54,518 nt of DNA from an uncultured Rubrobacteraceae bacterium (GTDB lineage: Bacteria; Actinomycetota; Rubrobacteria; Rubrobacterales; Rubrobacteraceae), in the NCBI GenBank assembly GCA_902806055.1, contig CADCVD010000004.1, positions 1 to 54,518 on the forward strand, written 5' to 3'. Position 1 is the first letter of the stretch. Each line of letters starts with the position of its first letter. This document shows, one piece after another, positions 15,748-26,358 of the stretch. Under the pieces are notes generated by a model. The model had not been told where the DNA came from. It saw only the letters and a list, made by a program, of their open reading frames with translations, and did no database searches. Both the position numbers and the translations under genes were made by a program.

Positions 15748-18597
15748 ATCGCCGATAACCACATCGTCGTGCGGGGGGCGCGCGAGCACAACCTGAAAGA
15801 CGTGACCGTAACCCTGCCGCGTGACGTGATGGTCGTCGTGACGGGCCTCTCGGGGAGCGGGAAGTCTTCGCTCGCCTTCGACACTATCTATGCGGAGGGA
15901 CAGCGCCGGTACGTCGAGAGTCTCTCCGCCTACGCGAGGCAGTTCCTCGGGCAGATGGACAAGCCTGACGTGGACCATATAGACGGTCTCTCGCCGGCGG
16001 TCTCGATAGACCAGAAGACGACGAGCAACAACCCCCGCTCCACGGTCGCCACCGTTACGGAGATCTACGACTACCTGCGCCTCTTGTATGCTCGAGCCGG
16101 ACGTCCTCACTGCCACGTCTGCGGCTTCCCGGTCGCCTCCTCGACGCCGCAGCAGATGGTCGAGAAGATACTCACCCTACCCGAGAAGACACGCTTTATG
16201 GTGCTGGCGCCGGTGGTCCGGGGGCGCAAGGGCGAGTACGGAAAGATGCTCAAGGATCTCTCCGAGCAGGGTTACGCGAGGGTCCGGGTGGACGGGGAGC
16301 TGCACGAGCTTCCGGTCGATCTGAACCTGGACAAGAAGTACAAGCACGATATCGACGTCGTCGTGGACCGGCTCGTCGTGCGCGAAGGGATCGAGCGCAG
16401 GCTCACGGACTCGGTAGAGACGGCGCTACGGTTGGCCGAGGGCCTGGTCCTGGTCGAGACGGTCGATAAGGATGGGGTCGCGGGCGAGTCGATGCTATTC
16501 TCGGAGAACTTTACGTGTACGAACTGCGGCGCCTCCATCGCGGAGATACAGCCGAGGACGTTCTCATTCAACAGCCCGCACGGGGCCTGTTCGCGGTGCG
16601 ACGGGCTCGGGAGCCGGCTGGAGATAGACCCGGCTCTCGTGGTACCGAACGAAGACTTGAGCATAAACGACGGGGCGATAGTGCCGTGGGACAACTCGCC
16701 TTCGGAGTACCACGGGAGCGTATTCCTCGCGCTCGCCGAGAAGTACGGCATAGACCTCGACGCGTCGTGGCGAGACCTACCCGAGGAGCATAAGAGGCTC
16801 GTGCTACACGGGACGGAGGGCGAGAGGATCTACGTCTCCTACAGGAACCGTTACGGGCGCAGGCGCCAGTACATGACCCAGTTCGACGGTGTGGTCGACA
16901 ACCTGGCGCGGCGCTACTTGGAGACCGACTCCGAGTACCGGCGCGAGAAGATCGAGGAGTTCATGAGCCACGTCCCGTGCCCCAAGTGCGAGGGCGCACG
17001 TCTCCGGCCCGAGGCTCTGGCCGTGACCGTAGGCGGCAAGAACGCCCACGAGTTCACGCAGCTAAGCGTTACCGAAGCCCAGAGGTTCTTCGACGACGTC
17101 GAGTTTACGCCGCGCGAGTGGCTCATCGGGGAGCGGGTCGTAAAGGAGATCCGGGAGAGGCTCGGTTTCCTCGTGGATGTGGGGCTTGGGTACTTGACTT
17201 TGAGCCGTTCGGCGGGGACGCTCTCGGGCGGCGAGGCTCAGCGCATCCGGCTCGCCAGCCAGGTCGGGAGCGGGCTGGTCGGCGTGCTGTACGTTCTGGA
17301 CGAGCCGTCTATCGGGCTGCACCAGAGAGACAACCGGCGGCTGCTGACGACGCTGGAGAAGCTGAGAGACCTTGGGAACACGTTGATAGTCGTCGAGCAC
17401 GACGAGGAGACTATTCGGGCGGCGGACCATCTCTTAGACGTAGGCCCCGGCGCCGGGGTCCACGGCGGAGAGATCATCGCGCAGGGGAGCGTCGAGGACG
17501 TCGAGGCCGAGGAACGCTCGATAACGGGCCAGTTCCTCGCGGGCCGCCGGCGTATCGAGCCTCCCGACGAGCGCCGGGAGCCGGCCGGCTCGATACGGGT
17601 GCTCGGCGCCTCCGAGCACAACCTCAAGGGCGTTGACGTGGAGTTTCCGCTCGGAATCCTGACGAGCGTTACGGGGGTCTCGGGCTCGGGGAAGAGCACG
17701 CTCGTCAACGAGATTCTCTACAAGGCCCTCGCCAATGCCGTGGGCCGGAGCAAGCACCGCCCCGGCCGACACGCCGGGATAAGGGGTGTCGAAGGGGTGG
17801 ACAAGGTCATAGACATAGACCAGAGCCCCATCGGCAGGACCCCGCGCTCCAATCCGGCGACTTACACGAAGGTCTTCGACCATATACGCCAGCTCTTCGC
17901 GACGACGCCCGAGGCGAAGATAAGGGGATACAAGCCCGGGCGCTTTAGCTTCAACGTCAAGGGCGGGCGTTGCGAGGCGTGCCGAGGGGACGGACAGATC
18001 CGGATAGAGATGCACTTCCTCCCGGACGTCTACGTCCCGTGCGAGGTCTGCAAGGGCCGCCGCTACAACGCCGAGACCCTGCGCGCCACCTACAAGGGCA
18101 AGAGCATCTCCGACGTCCTTGAGATGACCGTGGATGAGGCGTGCGAGTTCTTCGCCCCGGTCCCGGCTATCGCTCGTCGCATGGACACGCTGCGCGACGT
18201 AGGTCTGGGCTACGTCCGGCTCGGCCAGCCGGCGACTACGCTCTCCGGCGGCGAGGCGCAGCGGGTCAAGCTGGCGAGCGAGCTTGGCAAGCGGGCCACG
18301 GGCAAGACCGTCTACATTCTCGACGAGCCGACGACAGGCCTTCACTTCGCCGACGTGGAGAAGCTCCTCCACATCCTGCACCGGCTCGTGGATGCAGGGA
18401 ACACCGTCATCGTCATTGAGCACAACCTCGACGTGGTCCGGTCCTCCGACCACGTCATAGACCTCGGTCCCGAGGGCGGCGACGGCGGCGGCGAGATAGT
18501 CGCGACAGGCTCTCCCGAAGAGATCGCGCGCGTCAAAACGTCGCACACGGGGAATTTCCTGCGCGACCTATTACCCGAGGTAGCTGCGGCGAGCTGA
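15748..18597 (+). CDS. uvrA: Excinuclease ABC subunit A
   Basis: UvrA, the damage-scanning ATPase of nucleotide excision repair. Two ABC modules are clear: Walker [10 protein letters not shown] near the N-terminus and GVSGSGKST in the second half, with two LSGGEAQR signatures. Zinc-finger cysteine pairs include CTNC...CSRC and CEAC...CEVC. The first standard start codon in frame is GTG at 15769, but that lacks a ribosome site and would remove seven conserved residues. Initiating at ATC (15748) gives [17 protein letters not shown], the normal UvrA N-terminus, with AAAGGGGTGAG 8-10 bases upstream. A stop at 15739-15741 blocks anything earlier. Length from ATC is 949 residues, typical of the family. 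A sequencing error (ATG read as ATC) is the alternative. Confidence 0.93.
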   Translation: MADNHIVVRGAREHNLKDVTVTLPRDVMVVVTGLSGSGKSSLAFDTIYAEGQRRYVESLSAYARQFLGQMDKPDVDHIDGLSPAVSIDQKTTSNNPRSTVATVTEIYDYLRLLYARAGRPHCHVCGFPVASSTPQQMVEKILTLPEKTRFMVLAPVVRGRKGEYGKMLKDLSEQGYARVRVDGELHELPVDLNLDKKYKHDIDVVVDRLVVREGIERRLTDSVETALRLAEGLVLVETVDKDGVAGESMLFSENFTCTNCGASIAEIQPRTFSFNSPHGACSRCDGLGSRLEIDPALVVPNEDLSINDGAIVPWDNSPSEYHGSVFLALAEKYGIDLDASWRDLPEEHKRLVLHGTEGERIYVSYRNRYGRRRQYMTQFDGVVDNLARRYLETDSEYRREKIEEFMSHVPCPKCEGARLRPEALAVTVGGKNAHEFTQLSVTEAQRFFDDVEFTPREWLIGERVVKEIRERLGFLVDVGLGYLTLSRSAGTLSGGEAQRIRLASQVGSGLVGVLYVLDEPSIGLHQRDNRRLLTTLEKLRDLGNTLIVVEHDEETIRAADHLLDVGPGAGVHGGEIIAQGSVEDVEAEERSITGQFLAGRRRIEPPDERREPAGSIRVLGASEHNLKGVDVEFPLGILTSVTGVSGSGKSTLVNEILYKALANAVGRSKHRPGRHAGIRGVEGVDKVIDIDQSPIGRTPRSNPATYTKVFDHIRQLFATTPEAKIRGYKPGRFSFNVKGGRCEACRGDGQIRIEMHFLPDVYVPCEVCKGRRYNAETLRATYKGKSISDVLEMTVDEACEFFAPVPAIARRMDTLRDVGLGYVRLGQPATTLSGGEAQRVKLASELGKRATGKTVYILDEPTTGLHFADVEKLLHILHRLVDAGNTVIVIEHNLDVVRSSDHVIDLGPEGGDGGGEIVATGSPEEIARVKTSHTGNFLRDLLPEVAAAS

Positions 18598-18628
18598 CCA
18601 TAAGCGGCCGCTACCTCGGCGTCTCGGT

Positions 18629-18634
18629 TACAAT
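18629..18634 (+). promoter_or_regulatory. -10 element for a leaderless transcript
   Basis: TACAAT ends nine bases before the TTG at 18644 and no ribosome-binding site is present, so transcription probably starts at or next to the start codon. Confidence 0.5.
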
Positions 18635-18643
18635 CAACTGACT

Positions 18644-20170
18644 TTGCGAGAGATCGATCTCAACACGCGGAACGGCACAGCGACCAAGCCCGTCCTGCTC
18701 TTGGTGCTCGACGGCATCCGGCCGGACGTTTTGCGGGCGGCTATAGAGGAGGGTGACGCCCCCGCCCTGGGCCTTCTGGCCGAGCGGGGAGAGGCGGTAT
18801 GGGATGCGGTCTCGGTCTTTCCGAGCATTACGCCCGCCGCGACGGCTGCTATCGCCACCGGGGCAGCTCCGGCAGAGAGCGGTATCCTGGGGCACGCCTG
18901 GTACGACCGCGAGGAGGGGCGGGTCGTCGTCTACGGGGCGATGAGGGATACGGTGATCTCGACCGGACCCATAAAGGTCTTCCACAACAACGTCTGGCGT
19001 ATGAACCGGGACGACCTGCGCGCGGAGACCCTCTTTGAGACGCTCCATGAGCGCGGGATAGACGGCGCGTGCGTGAATTTTCCGGTCAGGCGCGGACCGC
19101 ACGAGCATCCGGTCCGTCTGAGAAGCGTCAGGAGGGTCGCGGACAGGGGCATCTTGCTGGGCGACTCGGTCGGCGGGCCGAAGGAGTACTTCATGGGTGA
19201 CCTGTTCTACAGCCGCGACACGGGGCTGCACGGCAGGACCGGGGAGGGCGGGATAAGGCGTTCGGTAGGCATCAACGACGCCTACGCCGCCGGAGTGGGG
19301 GCGATGCTCCTCCGGGAGAAGGCCGCGCCGCTCACGCTGGTGTACTTCTTTAAAGGCGACTCCATCGCTCACCACAAGGGCCTTGCGGCCCAACGAGAGT
19401 ATGTCGCGACGCTCGACGGGTACGTTGCGGCCTTCTTCGAGGCGGCGGGCGGCCCGGAGAGGGCGTTGGAGGAGTACGCGGTCATGGCGCTCTCTGACCA
19501 CGGACACACGCCGCTCCTGTCTAACAGGCGTCGCTACGTACGGTTGCGGCGGATACTTGGCGAAGGGACGGAGGTAGGATCGAGAGCCCGGTTCGAGCCG
19601 GGGGTAGAGATCCTGGCGGTCCCCAACGGCCGGTCTGCGTTCCTCTACCTGGCCGACGGCGTGGACCGCGAGAAGGTTGTCGTCAACGCGCACTCTCGGC
19701 GCGGCGTAGATCTGGCCGCCTGGAGCGAGGGCGGCTGGGGCGTGGTCCGCAGGCTCGGACGGGAGTTGCGGTTCCGTCCCGGCGAGGGACCGTCTGATAC
19801 AGCCGGTCGTTCATGGGAGTTTGAGGGCGACCCCCGGGCGTTAGAGATCCGCGTCTCCAAGAACAACGAGATCCGCTACGGTGAGTACCCGGATGCACTG
19901 GAGCGTCTGTGGGGCTGCCTGCGCTCACCGCGCAGCGGGGACGTGGTTCTGTCGGCCAGCCCGGGCTATACCTTTGGCGAACTCTCGCAGACGTTCCACG
20001 AGCAGAGCGATCATGGCTCGCTGCACGCCAGTGACTCGAACGTCTTCGTGCTCGCCAGCGGTATCGCGGCGCCCCGCCGGATCACGGACGTCACCCCGAC
20101 CCTGCTCGCCCACTTCGGAGCCGGAGCAGAGAAGAACCTGCCGGGTATCGTCGAGGACCGTGTCTCGTAG
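18644..20170 (+). CDS. Type I phosphodiesterase / nucleotide pyrophosphatase family protein
   Basis: A 508-residue member of the alkaline phosphatase superfamily. The metal-binding start is LLLVLDGIRPDVL. The nucleophile region is PSITPAATAAIATG, with a Ser/Thr nucleophile in SITP. Later metal ligands are seen in KGDSIAHHKG and ALSDHGHTP, with a further histidine in QSDHGSLHASDSN. Such enzymes hydrolyse phosphodiester or phosphonate bonds; the substrate cannot be read here. There is no signal peptide, so it is probably cytoplasmic. The TTG start lies directly downstream of TACAAT. Its 3' end overlaps the following membrane-protein gene by 11 bases. Confidence 0.85.
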   Translation: MREIDLNTRNGTATKPVLLLVLDGIRPDVLRAAIEEGDAPALGLLAERGEAVWDAVSVFPSITPAATAAIATGAAPAESGILGHAWYDREEGRVVVYGAMRDTVISTGPIKVFHNNVWRMNRDDLRAETLFETLHERGIDGACVNFPVRRGPHEHPVRLRSVRRVADRGILLGDSVGGPKEYFMGDLFYSRDTGLHGRTGEGGIRRSVGINDAYAAGVGAMLLREKAAPLTLVYFFKGDSIAHHKGLAAQREYVATLDGYVAAFFEAAGGPERALEEYAVMALSDHGHTPLLSNRRRYVRLRRILGEGTEVGSRARFEPGVEILAVPNGRSAFLYLADGVDREKVVVNAHSRRGVDLAAWSEGGWGVVRRLGRELRFRPGEGPSDTAGRSWEFEGDPRALEIRVSKNNEIRYGEYPDALERLWGCLRSPRSGDVVLSASPGYTFGELSQTFHEQSDHGSLHASDSNVFVLASGIAAPRRITDVTPTLLAHFGAGAEKNLPGIVEDRVS

Positions 20171-20912
20171 TCGTCCGGGACGGGCGGAGACCCCCGTCGG
20201 AGCCGAGGAAGAGAGAGGTCTCCAACCGAAGTACCGGCGAGCTTTCGGGTGCGTGACGTGGGTGTACATGGGCATTCTAGCCTTCCTCGCAGTGGCGACC
20301 CTGCTTGCGTGGCCTCTGAGGTATATAGACGACGGGACGGGGTTCGGCCAGATCCTCTCCAGGCTCGCCTTTTTCGGGCTCGCCCTGCTCCTGCCCGCAA
20401 TGCTTTTGGCCGCGATCCTCGGAGCGCGCACCTACCGGGTCGAGACCCGTCTGGGAAAGCGCGCTGGCACCCTGGTAGGCGCGGTAGTGGGCTGGACGAG
20501 CTTCTTTACCCTCTCCTGGCTCGCCGTCGCCCTCGGTCTCGAAGGCCGCGACGAGCTCTTCCGACCGGTCCTCTTCGCCGGACTGGAGGAGAGCGTGGTC
20601 TTCTACCTCTTCCTCCCGCTCGCGCTCCTAGCCGCCGGATGCGTGACCTATGCCCTGTATTCCAAACAGGCGGTCTTCGACCGACGACGACGTCTGATCT
20701 TTGCGGGAGCGGGCCTTGCGGTGCTCTCCGGACTTCTCGTACTCTCGACGGGTTTCGACTTACTCGGCGTCGTCGGTGTGCTCATCTCGACCCTCTCCGG
20801 TGCCGCAGGGGGCTGGGTCTCGGGGCTCGGTTATGCCCGCGCGGGCGGAGACGCCATGATCCCGCCCGGCTCGACCATCCGGCCTAGAGAGCCCCGCCGC
20901 AAGCCTCGATAG
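20160..20912 (+). CDS. Membrane protein of unknown function
   Basis: A 250-residue protein starting at GTG 20160, inside the last codons of the phosphodiesterase gene. Five or six spans are visible: [92 protein letters not shown] and [20 protein letters not shown]. The N-terminal 30 residues are charged and cytosolic. The 11-base overlap implies translational coupling to the phosphodiesterase, so the pair may act together at the membrane. No family is recognised. Confidence 0.7.
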   Translation: MSRSRPGRAETPVGAEEERGLQPKYRRAFGCVTWVYMGILAFLAVATLLAWPLRYIDDGTGFGQILSRLAFFGLALLLPAMLLAAILGARTYRVETRLGKRAGTLVGAVVGWTSFFTLSWLAVALGLEGRDELFRPVLFAGLEESVVFYLFLPLALLAAGCVTYALYSKQAVFDRRRRLIFAGAGLAVLSGLLVLSTGFDLLGVVGVLISTLSGAAGGWVSGLGYARAGGDAMIPPGSTIRPREPRRKPR

Positions 20913-20937
20913 ACGAAGAACCGCCGTTCTCGCGCGG

Positions 20938-20943
20938 TATAAT
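20938..20943 (+). promoter_or_regulatory. Consensus -10 for leaderless uvrC mRNA
   Basis: TATAAT is followed by six bases (TTCTCA) and then the ATG of uvrC. No ribosome site precedes the ATG, so the A of the start codon is the likely transcription start. Confidence 0.7.
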
Positions 20944-20949
20944 TTCTCA

Positions 20950-22788
20950 ATGACTCAGAACGGTTATCCGGATCGCTCGCGTCTCCCTACTTCGCCCGGC
21001 GTCTACATCTTCAAGGACGTGAAGGATGCCGTGATCTACGTAGGCAAGGCAAAGAACATTCGCTCACGCGTCGCCAACTACTTCACGAAGTCTGGCGACG
21101 ACCGCCCCAAGATTGGAGAGTTGCGCGAGAGGATCCGGCGCATAGATTTTATCGTAACCGGAAGCGAGACCGAGGCGCTAGTCCTCGAAGCGAACCTCAT
21201 AAAACGCCACCGCCCCCGCTTCAACGCCTCGCTAAAGGACGACAAGAGCTATCCGTACATCGTGGTTACGACCGGAGACGAGTACCCGAGGGTGTACGCT
21301 ACGCGGGCGGCCCACGACCCGCGCCACCGGTACTTCGGCCCGTTCCCGAGCGCGAGCTCGGTTCACTCGACGATAGACGTGTTGAACAAGACGTTCGCGT
21401 TCAGGAAGTGCCGCGGGCCGGAGCCCGGGCGACACAGCGGGACACCGTGCCTGAACTACCACATCGGGCGCTCGGCGGCGCCGTGTATAGGCGCGATCTC
21501 CAGAGTGGACTACGAGAAGATCATCGCCGATGTCATCGCCTTTCTGGAGGGGCGTGTTGACCACCTGATCCGGGAACGCGAGGCCAGCATGCGCGAGGCG
21601 GCCCGTGAGATGGACTTCGAGAGGGCGGCGAAGCTCCGGGACGAACTCTCCGCGCTGACCTACGTCCGCGATAAGCAGCAGGCTACCATCGCCTCAGAGG
21701 ATTCTTTCGACGCTTTCGGAGCACACGTCGAGGGTGAGTCGGCTTGCGTGCAGGTCTTCGCGGTGCGGGAGGGCCAGATCGTCAACCGCGACTCGTTCCT
21801 CCTGGACAACTACGCCGAGACGCCGGCCGAAGCGGTCGCCCTCCAGTTTATCCCCCAGTACTACGACGCGGCCGCCGTCCCGCGCGAGGTCCTAGTAAAC
21901 ACCGGTGAGACGGAGGAGGCTCTGGCGCCTCTGGAAGCGTACCTCTCGGACCTCAGGGGGACGCGTGTCGGGGTGCATCGCCCGCGGCGCGGCGATAAGC
22001 GGCGCATCTTCGAGATGGCCGAGAAGAACGCGAGGCTCGGTCTGGAACACGAGAAGCTCGTCGAGGAGTCGCAGCGCAACCGGGTCGCCTCGACGCTCGA
22101 TACCTTACGCGAGGAGCTGGCACTGCCTAGGCTGCCGGTACGCATAGAGTGCTACGACATCTCGAATACCATGGGGACGAACTCGGTCGCTTCCATGGTC
22201 GTGTTCCAGGGCGGGAGGCCCGCGAAAGACCAGTACCGGCGCTTCAAGATCAAGACCGTCGAGGGCTCGGACGACTTCGCGAGCATGAACGAGGTGATAC
22301 GGCGTCGTCTGGAGCGTTTCGCCGAGGGCGACGAGAAATTCGCCCAGACTCCGGACCTGATCCTGCTCGACGGCGGCAAGGGCCAGCTCTCGGCTGTCGT
22401 CCCGGTCTTCGAGGAGCTGGGGGTCGGCACGGAGCTGCCGGACATCCCCCTGCGTTCGCTCGCCAAGCGCGACGAGGAGGTCTTCCAACCCGGCCGCCCG
22501 GAGCCGGTAATGCTGCGCCGCGAGTCCCCAGAGATGCATCTACTCCAGCGCGTCCGCGACGAGGCTCACCGTTTCGCCAATACTTACCACCGCAACCTCC
22601 GCGGCAGGGAGATGACCCGCTCCGTTCTCGACGATCTGCCAGGCGTCGGTCCCACACGAAAGAAGAAGATCCTCGAACACTTCGGCACCCCGGAGGCATT
22701 TCTGGAGGCCTCCTTAGAGGAGCTCGAAGCCGTTCCGGGGCTGCCGGGCAGGGTAGCTCGCGAGGTACACGCCCGGCTGCACCGATAA
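20950..22788 (+). CDS. uvrC: Excinuclease ABC subunit C
   Basis: UvrC makes both incisions in nucleotide excision repair. The GIY-YIG nuclease is at residues 16-95 (GVYIF then [17 protein letters not shown]). The UVR (UvrB-binding) motif follows near 205-235 ([20 protein letters not shown]). The RNase-H-like endonuclease domain holds [20 protein letters not shown] and [12 protein letters not shown]. Twin helix-hairpin-helix motifs close the protein ([32 protein letters not shown]). The 612-residue length is normal. The ATG start follows TATAAT by six bases, indicating a leaderless mRNA. uvrA lies 2.3 kb upstream on the same strand; uvrB is not in this window. Confidence 0.97.
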   Translation: MTQNGYPDRSRLPTSPGVYIFKDVKDAVIYVGKAKNIRSRVANYFTKSGDDRPKIGELRERIRRIDFIVTGSETEALVLEANLIKRHRPRFNASLKDDKSYPYIVVTTGDEYPRVYATRAAHDPRHRYFGPFPSASSVHSTIDVLNKTFAFRKCRGPEPGRHSGTPCLNYHIGRSAAPCIGAISRVDYEKIIADVIAFLEGRVDHLIREREASMREAAREMDFERAAKLRDELSALTYVRDKQQATIASEDSFDAFGAHVEGESACVQVFAVREGQIVNRDSFLLDNYAETPAEAVALQFIPQYYDAAAVPREVLVNTGETEEALAPLEAYLSDLRGTRVGVHRPRRGDKRRIFEMAEKNARLGLEHEKLVEESQRNRVASTLDTLREELALPRLPVRIECYDISNTMGTNSVASMVVFQGGRPAKDQYRRFKIKTVEGSDDFASMNEVIRRRLERFAEGDEKFAQTPDLILLDGGKGQLSAVVPVFEELGVGTELPDIPLRSLAKRDEEVFQPGRPEPVMLRRESPEMHLLQRVRDEAHRFANTYHRNLRGREMTRSVLDDLPGVGPTRKKKILEHFGTPEAFLEASLEELEAVPGLPGRVAREVHARLHR

Positions 22789-22811
22789 TTCTGGCTTCGA
22801 GCAGCCCGGCG

Positions 22812-23027
22812 TCAGCTCAACGCGCTCTCGGCGGAGATCACGGCTGGCAGGCTTAGAGGGAGAGAGGGCACGTCCACACCTGTTTCGAGACCGAAGAGGT
22901 CGAGGATCAGATCCAAGAACCCGTTGACGGCGTTGGTCGTCCCGCCGAAACCTTGTGCTGCGTCGAAAATCAGCCAACCACTCATGCGGTCGAGGTCGCC
23001 CATGGAACCTCTCAGGCTGGCGAGCAT
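22812..23027 (-). CDS. Small hypothetical protein, doubtful
   Basis: A 71-residue frame convergent with uvrC. Third codon positions are GC-rich and it has an amphipathic/hydrophobic middle (VNGFLDLILDLFGLETG), but only a weak ribosome-site match lies before the ATG. I do not recognise it; it may be a chance frame. Confidence 0.3.
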   Translation of the reverse strand: MLASLRGSMGDLDRMSGWLIFDAAQGFGGTTNAVNGFLDLILDLFGLETGVDVPSLPLSLPAVISAESALS

Positions 23028-23291
23028 CGCCAGGATCGTCTCTCGCGCCGTCCGGTGGCCTTCCTCCCGAGAGACGACGCTACAACCTTGCCGAAAGGGC
23101 CTGCGCGAGAGTCGTATGGGTTCAGGGGGCCATCCCCGAGAGGTAGGCTAGATCTCCGACCTTACTCAGAGCTAGTTGCGCCGTTAAACCTTCCTTAAAT
23201 CAACGCTTCTTCGTTGCCGTCCCGCTTCTCCGATGTTAGGCTCGGATGGAGAGATGGCCCATCCAGCGCATGAGAATCGGGGGAGACTACC

Positions 23292-24212
23292 GTGAGCTAT
23301 GGAGCTCCGCTCGCACGGGGGAGCAAGACTTCGGCCGGGAAGCGTAGAGTAGTAGTCATCACCGGGCTCTCCGGCGCGGGGAAGACGAACGCCCTCAAGG
23401 CGTTCGAGGACGCAGGATACTACTGTATAGACAACCTGCCGCCCTCCATGATCTCCGACGTACTCGCCCTTGCGCCTTTGGAGGAACGCGAGGAGACCGG
23501 GGTCGTGGTCGTTGTGGATATACGGGGCAGGAAGTACTTCGGCGACGAGATCGAAGAGGGTCTAGGAGCGCTTCACGGAGAGGGCGGATGGGAGCCGCAG
23601 GTTATCTTTATCGAGGCCGACGACCCGACGCTGGTCATGCGCTATAAGGAGAGTCGCAGGCCTCATCCTGCGGCGAAGGACGGAGACGTCCTGGCCGCCA
23701 TTCAGGGCGAGCGGCGTGACCTATCGGGGTTGCGTGAGATCGCCGATGTAGTCGTGGACACCTCCTCGCTCTCCGCCGCCGACTCAAAGAGGCGGTTCGC
23801 ACGGCTCGTTCACTCCCACGCCAACCGGCTCTCGGTCAGCCTGATCTCCTTTGGCTTCAAGCACGGAGCCCCCCTCGACGTGGACATGCTCCTCGACGTC
23901 CGCTTTCTTCCAAATCCCCACTACGACCCTGAGCTGCGCCCTCTCACCGGCCATGACGAGCCCGTCCGAGACGCCGTCCTCGGCCAGAAAGACACCGGAC
24001 AGTTCCTCGCTCGCCTCCGCGACCTGCTCGCCTTCCTCATACCTCGCTACGCTGCCGAAGGTAAGACGTACTTCACTCTAGGCATAGGCTGCACCGGAGG
24101 CCGTCACCGGTCAGTAGCTATCGTCGAAGACCTCGCCCGACACTTGAGAGAAGAGGAGATAGAAGGCCCCGCGATCGACCTCTTCGTCCGGCATCGGGAC
24201 GTGAAGCTCTGA
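23292..24212 (+). CDS. rapZ: RapZ-type nucleotide-binding protein (YvcJ)
   Basis: A 306-residue P-loop protein of the RapZ/YvcJ family. The N-terminal Walker A is VVITGLSGAGKTNALKAFED, followed by the family segment GYYCIDNLPP. The C-terminal domain keeps SFGFKHG, LDVRFLPNPHYDPELR and the signature TLGIGCTGGRHRSV. In enterobacteria RapZ is an RNase E adaptor for glmS sRNA decay; in Gram-positives the role is less clear. The start is GTG with GGGGGAGA upstream. In many Gram-positive genomes it is directly followed by yvcK and whiA; here a transferase-like gene lies between. Confidence 0.95.
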   Translation: MSYGAPLARGSKTSAGKRRVVVITGLSGAGKTNALKAFEDAGYYCIDNLPPSMISDVLALAPLEEREETGVVVVVDIRGRKYFGDEIEEGLGALHGEGGWEPQVIFIEADDPTLVMRYKESRRPHPAAKDGDVLAAIQGERRDLSGLREIADVVVDTSSLSAADSKRRFARLVHSHANRLSVSLISFGFKHGAPLDVDMLLDVRFLPNPHYDPELRPLTGHDEPVRDAVLGQKDTGQFLARLRDLLAFLIPRYAAEGKTYFTLGIGCTGGRHRSVAIVEDLARHLREEEIEGPAIDLFVRHRDVKL

Positions 24213-24393
24213 CCGAGAGCTAGTAGCTATCAGCCAGGGCTTCAAGGGGTCTGCCGGGACTCCCCTTGTACATCTTCCCGCGCTGCAAGCCACGGCAATA
24301 GCTAGAATTCATTCCCAAAGCGAAGCACGCTCGTCAGCTGGAGGATCGAACGCTGGCGATGGACGCTGAGAGCCAAATGATCGGAGGTTCGTT

Positions 24394-25371
24394 ATGTCTC
24401 CAGGCATGCTGGTCGAGGGCGAATGGAAGACCGAGGAGCGCATCCCGAGAGACCCTGAAGGGCGCTTCGCCCGTCAGGAGACGACGTTCCGCGAGTGGGT
24501 CACAGCCGACGGGCGTAGCGGTTTCAACGCCGAGGCGGGCCGTTATCATTTGTACGTAGCATGGGCCTGCCCGTGGGCTCATAGGGCCGTGATCCTGCGT
24601 AAGCTCAAGGGTCTTGAGGAGGCGGTCTCCCTCTCCGCTGTCGGCTCTTTCATGGGCGACGACGGGTGGGCCTTCTACGACGAGCCGGGCGTTATCCCCG
24701 ATACCGTCAACGGCGCGTACTACCTGCGTGAGGTCTACCAGAAGGCCGACCCCAACTATACGGGCCGCGTTACAACCCCCGTGCTCTGGGACAAGGAGAC
24801 GGGGACGATAGTCAACAACGAGTCGCGCGACATCATCCGCATGCTCGACCATGAGTTCAACGCTGTCCCCGGCGCGAGGGCGGACCTAAGCTTCTGCCCG
24901 GAGGACCTGCGCGAGGAGGTTGACCGGATACTCGACGAGCTCTACGAACCCGTAAACAACGGGGTCTACAGGTCCGGCTTCGCCACGACTCAGGAGGCCT
25001 ACGAGGAGGCCGTCACGCAACTCTTCGACGCCTTGGACTACTGGGAGGGAGTGCTGGGCGAGAGACGGTATCTCTGCGGCGGCCGAATCACCGAGGCCGA
25101 CTGGGCTCTCTTCGCGACGCTGGTGCGCTTCGATCCCGTCTACTACGGGCACTTCAAGTGCAACATCAGGCGCATCGTCGACTATCCGAACCTCTGGGGC
25201 TATCTGAGAGACCTCTACCAGCAGCCCGGCGTGGCCGGAACCGTGTACCACGATCATATAAAGCGTCACTACTACCGTAGCCACGAGAGCATCAACCCGA
25301 CAAGGATCGTCCCTAAGGGACCGTCGATTGACTTCGAGCGGCCTCACGACCGCGAGCGCCTCTCAAGTTAG
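24394..25371 (+). CDS. Xi-class glutathione S-transferase-like protein (glutathionyl-hydroquinone reductase family)
   Basis: A 325-residue protein with the Xi-class signature CPWAHR (Cys59), preceded by AGRYHLYVAWA. It also has VPVLWDKETGTIVNNESRDI-type elements at about residues 128-150 (TPVLWDKETGTIVNNES) and a C-terminal helical domain with YLCGGRITEADWALFATLVR and FDPVYYGHFKCN. The catalytic cysteine and surrounding residues are intact. Family members reduce glutathionyl-hydroquinones. Actinobacteria usually use mycothiol, so the physiological thiol is uncertain. The ATG follows GGAGGTTCGTT. The gene interrupts the usual rapZ-yvcK-whiA order. Confidence 0.88.
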   Translation: MSPGMLVEGEWKTEERIPRDPEGRFARQETTFREWVTADGRSGFNAEAGRYHLYVAWACPWAHRAVILRKLKGLEEAVSLSAVGSFMGDDGWAFYDEPGVIPDTVNGAYYLREVYQKADPNYTGRVTTPVLWDKETGTIVNNESRDIIRMLDHEFNAVPGARADLSFCPEDLREEVDRILDELYEPVNNGVYRSGFATTQEAYEEAVTQLFDALDYWEGVLGERRYLCGGRITEADWALFATLVRFDPVYYGHFKCNIRRIVDYPNLWGYLRDLYQQPGVAGTVYHDHIKRHYYRSHESINPTRIVPKGPSIDFERPHDRERLSS

Positions 25372-25381
25372 AGAGCGCGGT

Positions 25382-25387
25382 TATACT
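25382..25387 (+). promoter_or_regulatory. -10 element for probable leaderless yvcK mRNA
   Basis: TATACT ends eight bases before the ATG at 25396. No ribosome-binding site is present in the gap (AACTTGTA). Confidence 0.55.
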
Positions 25388-25395
25388 AACTTGTA

Positions 25396-26358
25396 ATGGG
25401 TAGGAGCGAAGACTTGCGCGTCGTTGCGTTCGGCGGAGGCACCGGTCTGCCGGTGCTCCTAGGGGGCCTCAAGGACAGGGTCGGCGAGTTAACGGCGGTC
25501 GTGACCGTGGCTGATGACGGAGGCTCCAGCGGACGGCTCAGGCAGGAGATCGGGGTAGCGCCGCCCGGTGACGTTAGGAACTGTCTAGTGGCGCTCTCCG
25601 GGCGGAAGCGTCTCGCCGAGGTCTTTAACTACCGTTTCGAGGGCGGGGGGGAGCTCTCGGATCACTCGGTCGGGAACCTTATCATCGCAGCCCTGGCCGA
25701 CATGGCCGGCGGATTCTGCGAGGGGGTCGAGCAGGCGGCTCGCTTCCTGCGCATAAAGGGCCGGGTCTTCCCGGCGGCGACCGAGAGCCTTACGCTCGTC
25801 GCCCACTATGCCGACGGTACGATCGCCCGCGGCGAGTCGGCCGTGCACGCCGCGAAGAGGCCGCTGAAGAGGATTACGGTGGAGCCCGAGGGGGCGCGCG
25901 CTCCCGAGGGTGTAGTACGGGCGATCGAGAACGCCGATCTGGTGGTATTGAGCTCGGGCAGCCTCTTTACGAGCACGATTCCCTCTCTTCTGGGGGGCGG
26001 CGTGAGGGAGGCTCTGGACCTCTTCGCGGGGCCGGTAGTCTACGTGGCGAACGTCATGACCCAGCCGGGAGAGACAGACGATTTCTCTGTCTCGGATCAC
26101 CTCCGGGCGATAACGGAGCACGTCGGTCTGGTCGTGACCGACGTTCTAGTCCACTCGGACGACTTGTCGCGGGAGCTGGTGGAGCGTTACGAGGCAGAGG
26201 GAGCGAGGCTCGTAGCCGTGGACCGGGAAGAGATAAAGGCGTCCGGCATCCGGATATGGGAGGCGAACCTGATCTCTCACGAGGCCGGGCGTGGCGTGCG
26301 CCACGATGCCTCTCGGCTCGCAGAGGAGGTGTGCGAGATTGCCCTCGTTCGCCTCTGA
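25396..26358 (+). CDS. yvcK: YvcK/CofD-like gluconeogenesis factor
   Basis: A 320-residue YvcK-family protein. Signatures are VVAFGGGTGLPVLLGGLK, VTVADDGGSSGRLRQE (the UDP-sugar/phosphate binding region), PPGDVRNCLVALS and HSVGNLIIAALAD. YvcK proteins bind UDP-GlcNAc and influence cell-wall precursor and carbon balance in Gram-positives. The ATG lies eight bases after TATACT and lacks a ribosome site. The 3' end overlaps the whiA start by 20 bases, so the two are coupled. Confidence 0.95.
   Translation: MGRSEDLRVVAFGGGTGLPVLLGGLKDRVGELTAVVTVADDGGSSGRLRQEIGVAPPGDVRNCLVALSGRKRLAEVFNYRFEGGGELSDHSVGNLIIAALADMAGGFCEGVEQAARFLRIKGRVFPAATESLTLVAHYADGTIARGESAVHAAKRPLKRITVEPEGARAPEGVVRAIENADLVVLSSGSLFTSTIPSLLGGGVREALDLFAGPVVYVANVMTQPGETDDFSVSDHLRAITEHVGLVVTDVLVHSDDLSRELVERYEAEGARLVAVDREEIKASGIRIWEANLISHEAGRGVRHDASRLAEEVCEIALVRL

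Noticed and set aside
17434-18546. 370-codon minus-strand frame opposite uvrA
   Set aside because: Antisense shadow without ribosome site or recognisable motifs.
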